From assembly GCA_012514445.1 (NCBI GenBank), contig JAAZAI010000318.1, forward strand, positions 1 through 7,483: a DNA stretch of 7,483 nucleotides, in the 5' to 3' direction. The notes under the pieces were generated by a model, which did no database searches, was not told the origin of the DNA, and saw nothing but the letters and a program-made list of their open reading frames with translations. The position numbers and the translations under genes are program-made. Positions 6,289 through 7,483 of this stretch are shown here, piece after piece. Position 1 is the stretch's first letter; the number at the start of each line of letters is the position of its first letter. Origin of the DNA: Lentisphaerota bacterium. GTDB lineage: Bacteria; Verrucomicrobiota; Kiritimatiellia; RFP12; UBA3636.

Positions 6289-6364
6289 GGGTAGAGGTTT
6301 CAGGGTTCGGGGTGCGCACCCATTAGACAGGCTCGGGGGAAGCTCAGGGCAAGAAGACGAGGCG

Positions 6365-6419
6365 CTGTAGCCGGCCTCGCTGAGGCCGGGTCGATCCGGG
6401 TCACCGATCCCGGCTACAG
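6365..6419. repeat. REP-like palindrome (CTGTAGCCGG...CCGGCTACAG)
   Basis: CTGTAGCCGG (6365-6374) and CCGGCTACAG (6410-6419) are perfect inverted repeats. Between them CCGGCCTC-GCT-GAGGCCGG (6371-6389) makes an alternative perfect 8-bp hairpin with a 3-nt loop, and CCGGG/CCCGG (6396-6400/6409-6413) a second one, so the unit can fold as one long stem or as two side-by-side hairpins. A separate 12-bp palindrome (gggtgcgcaccc) lies at 6310-6321. Nothing coding is seen between 6254 and 6750. Confidence 0.7.
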
Positions 6420-6447
6420 GCTCCGCATCTGTCGCATACTTGTAATA

Positions 6448-6748
6448 TCAGACTTCCTGACCTGGGCGGTTTTTGAGGTGTTTTCCCGGAAACGGGCTTG
6501 GCACTTTTTTCACCCGTTTGCCGCCGCCGGGGCGGCGGAGTTTCGTCACCAGTACCGACGCGGCTACGACGCGTCGCCCATTCGAATGGCTTGCCATTCG
6601 CCTCGGTGCTTGCACGGCTGTGGAGTGCGGCAATCCCTTGCCGCCAACGGGCAACCCGTCGTAGCCGGGTTGGTACTCTGCCACGAATCGATACCGTGAG
6701 GGGTTCGATAAGTGCCATTTCCGTTTCCGGCCAGGTCAGGAAGTCTGA
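6448..6748. repeat. Foldback of about 300 bp (MITE-like or structured non-coding element)
   Basis: The ends are a perfect 18-bp inverted repeat: TCAGACTTCCTGACCTGG (6448-6465) and its complement (6731-6748). Moving inward, further blocks pair in colinear order: CCGGAAACGG (6486-6495) with 6721-6730; TGGCACTT (6499-6506) with 6710-6717; TTCGT (6542-6546) with 6683-6687; AGTACC (6551-6556) with 6672-6677; CGGCTACGACG (6561-6571) with 6657-6667. The left arm has about 20 extra bases (6466-6485). Local hairpins include CCCG-GAAA-CGGG (6485-6496, a GNRA loop), CCGCCGCC-GG-GGCGGCGG and GAATGGC-TT-GCCATTC. No protein is recognisable. The right end lies 2 bp past the acylphosphatase stop. No clear target-site duplication is visible. 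Confidence 0.75.
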
Positions 6749-6750
6749 AT

Positions 6751-7074
6751 TCACCGCACGCCGAAAGTAAGGAATTCACCGGTGGCCGATGCCTCGGTCG
6801 TCTCTTCATCCTGGACATAGCCACCCATGGCGTCGCGGATCCCATCGAGCAACCGGTCGATCTCCCCGCTTGCCCCTTCCGCGATCATCTGCACGCGGCC
6901 GTCAGGCAGGTTGCGGACGAAGCCGGTCACTTCCCGGTTCGCGGCCAGCCTCATGACCGTGTAGCGGAAGCCCACGCCCTGCACCTGCCCCGAAAAATAG
7001 ACCTCGCGACGCACGTTGTTCTTAGGCGACATACCGATTCGCGCGGTGGCCGGATTGTAGGGTTGCAGGGGCAT
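6751..7074 (-). CDS. acyP: Acylphosphatase
   Basis: The product is 107 residues. Acylphosphatases hydrolyse carboxyl-phosphate bonds in small metabolites such as acetyl or carbamoyl phosphate in the cytoplasm. Both signature blocks are intact: GQVQGVGFRYTVM (29-41), with the phosphate-binding loop and catalytic Arg37, and GFVRNLPDGRVQM (51-63), with catalytic Asn55. The family is usually about 90-100 residues; here the conserved core begins near residue 23, leaving a poorly conserved N-terminal tail. Start: ATG at 7074 is preferred because GGAG (7080-7083) lies 5 nt upstream. The ATG at 7032 gives a more usual length of 93 residues but has no Shine-Dalgarno; a TTG at 7101 is also in frame. 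It is a single-gene unit with a near-consensus promoter, and the foldback at 6448-6748 starts 2 bp beyond its TGA, so that structure may form its transcript's 3' end. Confidence 0.93.
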   Translation of the reverse strand: MPLQPYNPATARIGMSPKNNVRREVYFSGQVQGVGFRYTVMRLAANREVTGFVRNLPDGRVQMIAEGASGEIDRLLDGIRDAMGGYVQDEETTEASATGEFLTFGVR

Positions 7075-7079
7075 TGTGG

Positions 7080-7083
7080 CTCC
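7080..7083 (-). promoter_or_regulatory. Shine-Dalgarno deciding the acylphosphatase start
   Basis: GGAG on the minus strand with 5 nt before ATG 7074. The alternative ATG at 7032 has only GCGCGAATCGGT upstream. Confidence 0.6.
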
Positions 7084-7123
7084 AGAAAACGCGAGGGGCA
7101 AATGCTTGACTTAATTGATCGCG

Positions 7124-7152
7124 AAGATACGCCGTGAGACAGGCATTGTCAA
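7124..7152 (-). promoter_or_regulatory. Sigma70-type promoter of the acylphosphatase gene
   Basis: On the minus strand a perfect TTGACA (7147-7152), a 17-bp spacer and TATCTT (7124-7129). The predicted transcription start is near 7117, giving a 5' leader of about 43 nt with the GGAG site. It is among the best consensus matches in the window. Confidence 0.75.
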
Positions 7153-7206
7153 GCGGTTGTTTTCCAAGGGGGCGCGGTGGCGCGGTGCGGAACATTACTT
7201 TGTCGC

Positions 7207-7235
7207 GAGCTTGCCCTGAGCTCGTCGAAGGGCTT
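7207..7235. repeat. Dispersed-type palindromic repeat (GCCCTGAGCTCGTCGAAGGGC)
   Basis: The core at 7213-7233 is an imperfect palindrome (GCCCT/AGGGC ends, GAGCTC near the middle). From memory, closely similar sequences recur as short dispersed repeats in many bacterial genomes, where they produce spurious peptides containing STSSGQA, as here on the minus strand. Only one copy lies in this window. Confidence 0.6.
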
Positions 7236-7343
7236 TGTAATATGGAAGGTGGGTTCAAGATTACAATGATGAACCGCTGCCGCGCCAGCGCCTCACGGCG
7301 CCACTACCAACACCGCCGCAGTTCGATATTCAACCCAACTGCC
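7236..7343. other. Non-coding gap with no recognised feature
   Basis: Between the dispersed palindrome and the HTH remnant there is no reading frame with recognisable homology, no clear promoter and no notable hairpin. Confidence 0.5.
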
Positions 7344-7483
7344 TCATCCGGGCACGGCCTTGAGCTTCAATCCGACCGCCTCGAGGACTTTCAATACTGT
7401 GGCGAACTCGGGATTTCCCTCTCGAGACATGATCTTTGGGTGCGAGTCAACTTCGTTGCCTCGCCCCCGGAATTCAGAATCCA
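7344..7483 (-). pseudogene. C-terminal part of a HigA/XRE-like antitoxin or regulator, apparently frameshifted, cut by the right edge
   Basis: The minus-strand frame ending at the TGA 7346-7344 ends in KIMSREGNPEFATVLKVLEA followed by VGLKLKAVPG, the typical C-terminal helix pattern of small HTH addiction-module antitoxins (SREGNPxFxTVLKVLxALGLxL). Upstream in the same frame the residues (RGRGNEVDSHP) do not look like an HTH. In another frame of the same strand the sequence reads GEATKLTRTQ, which resembles the expected recognition-helix region (EATGLSRxxLYK). This suggests a small indel near 7430-7440 that breaks the gene. Known: such antitoxins bind their own operator and neutralise a RelE/HigB-like toxin; no toxin gene is visible here. 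If the assignment is wrong, the frame could be an intact but divergent short regulator. Confidence 0.5.

Noticed and set aside
4115..6319. Minus-strand frame of 734 codons opposite the GHL6-like gene
   Set aside because: It is Arg/Ala/Val-rich with no recognisable domain and mirrors the codon bias of the real gene; the plus-strand frame has coherent family motifs and a Shine-Dalgarno.
6473..6770. Several overlapping short frames on both strands of the foldback
   Set aside because: Many frames of similar length arise from the palindrome itself; none has a Shine-Dalgarno or a recognisable domain.

Overview
The window is GC-rich bacterial chromosome with compact genes separated by unusually repeat-laden gaps. 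The gene mix points to an environmental bacterium, possibly of the Planctomycetes-Verrucomicrobia-Chlamydiae group (Kiritimatiellota/Lentisphaerota-like): a GHL6-type glycosidase with a GH42-like trimerisation domain, an ebo-type gene pair and a REP-associated transposase. This placement is an inference from gene content with low to moderate confidence; there is no rRNA or other marker.

Layout, left to right. (1) The 5' part of a minus-strand DHH-family phosphoesterase (NrnA-like) runs off the left edge; it has its own extended -10 promoter and a strong Shine-Dalgarno. (2) A REPtron-like unit of about 1.2 kb at 685-1889: a minus-strand RAYT (Y1/HUH REP-associated transposase) between two roughly 115-bp direct repeats, each able to fold into a long hairpin. 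The transposase carries a C-terminal domain resembling DprA/SLOG Rossmann proteins, and its last codons and stop lie inside the left repeat. (3) A two-gene operon on the plus strand, 2019-3796: a TatD-like hydrolase (eboB-like) and a UbiA-like prenyltransferase (eboC-like) overlapping by ATGA, behind a good sigma70 promoter with a perfect TATAAT. The other ebo genes are absent from both sides. (4) A 450-bp non-coding gap, 3797-4246, with a terminator-like hairpin, a tandem duplication of about 67 bp and three copies of a GTAATCGG-containing motif in inverted and direct orientation. (5) A 668-residue cytoplasmic GHL6-family putative glycoside hydrolase, ending in an 11-bp perfect hairpin. (6) A palindrome-rich non-coding stretch, 6289-6750, including a REP-like element and a foldback of about 300 bp that begins 2 bp past the stop codon of the next gene. 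(7) A minus-strand acylphosphatase with a near-consensus promoter. (8) A dispersed-type palindrome, and at the right edge the C-terminal end of a small HTH antitoxin-like protein whose upstream part appears frameshifted.

The genes do not form one pathway. eboB and eboC are clearly cotranscribed and probably act together on a membrane-associated isoprenoid-linked metabolite. The glycosidase and acylphosphatase are independent single-gene units. What stands out is the concentration of several distinct palindromic repeat families in one short window, together with a transposase of the type that mobilises such repeats and that has an unusual extra domain.
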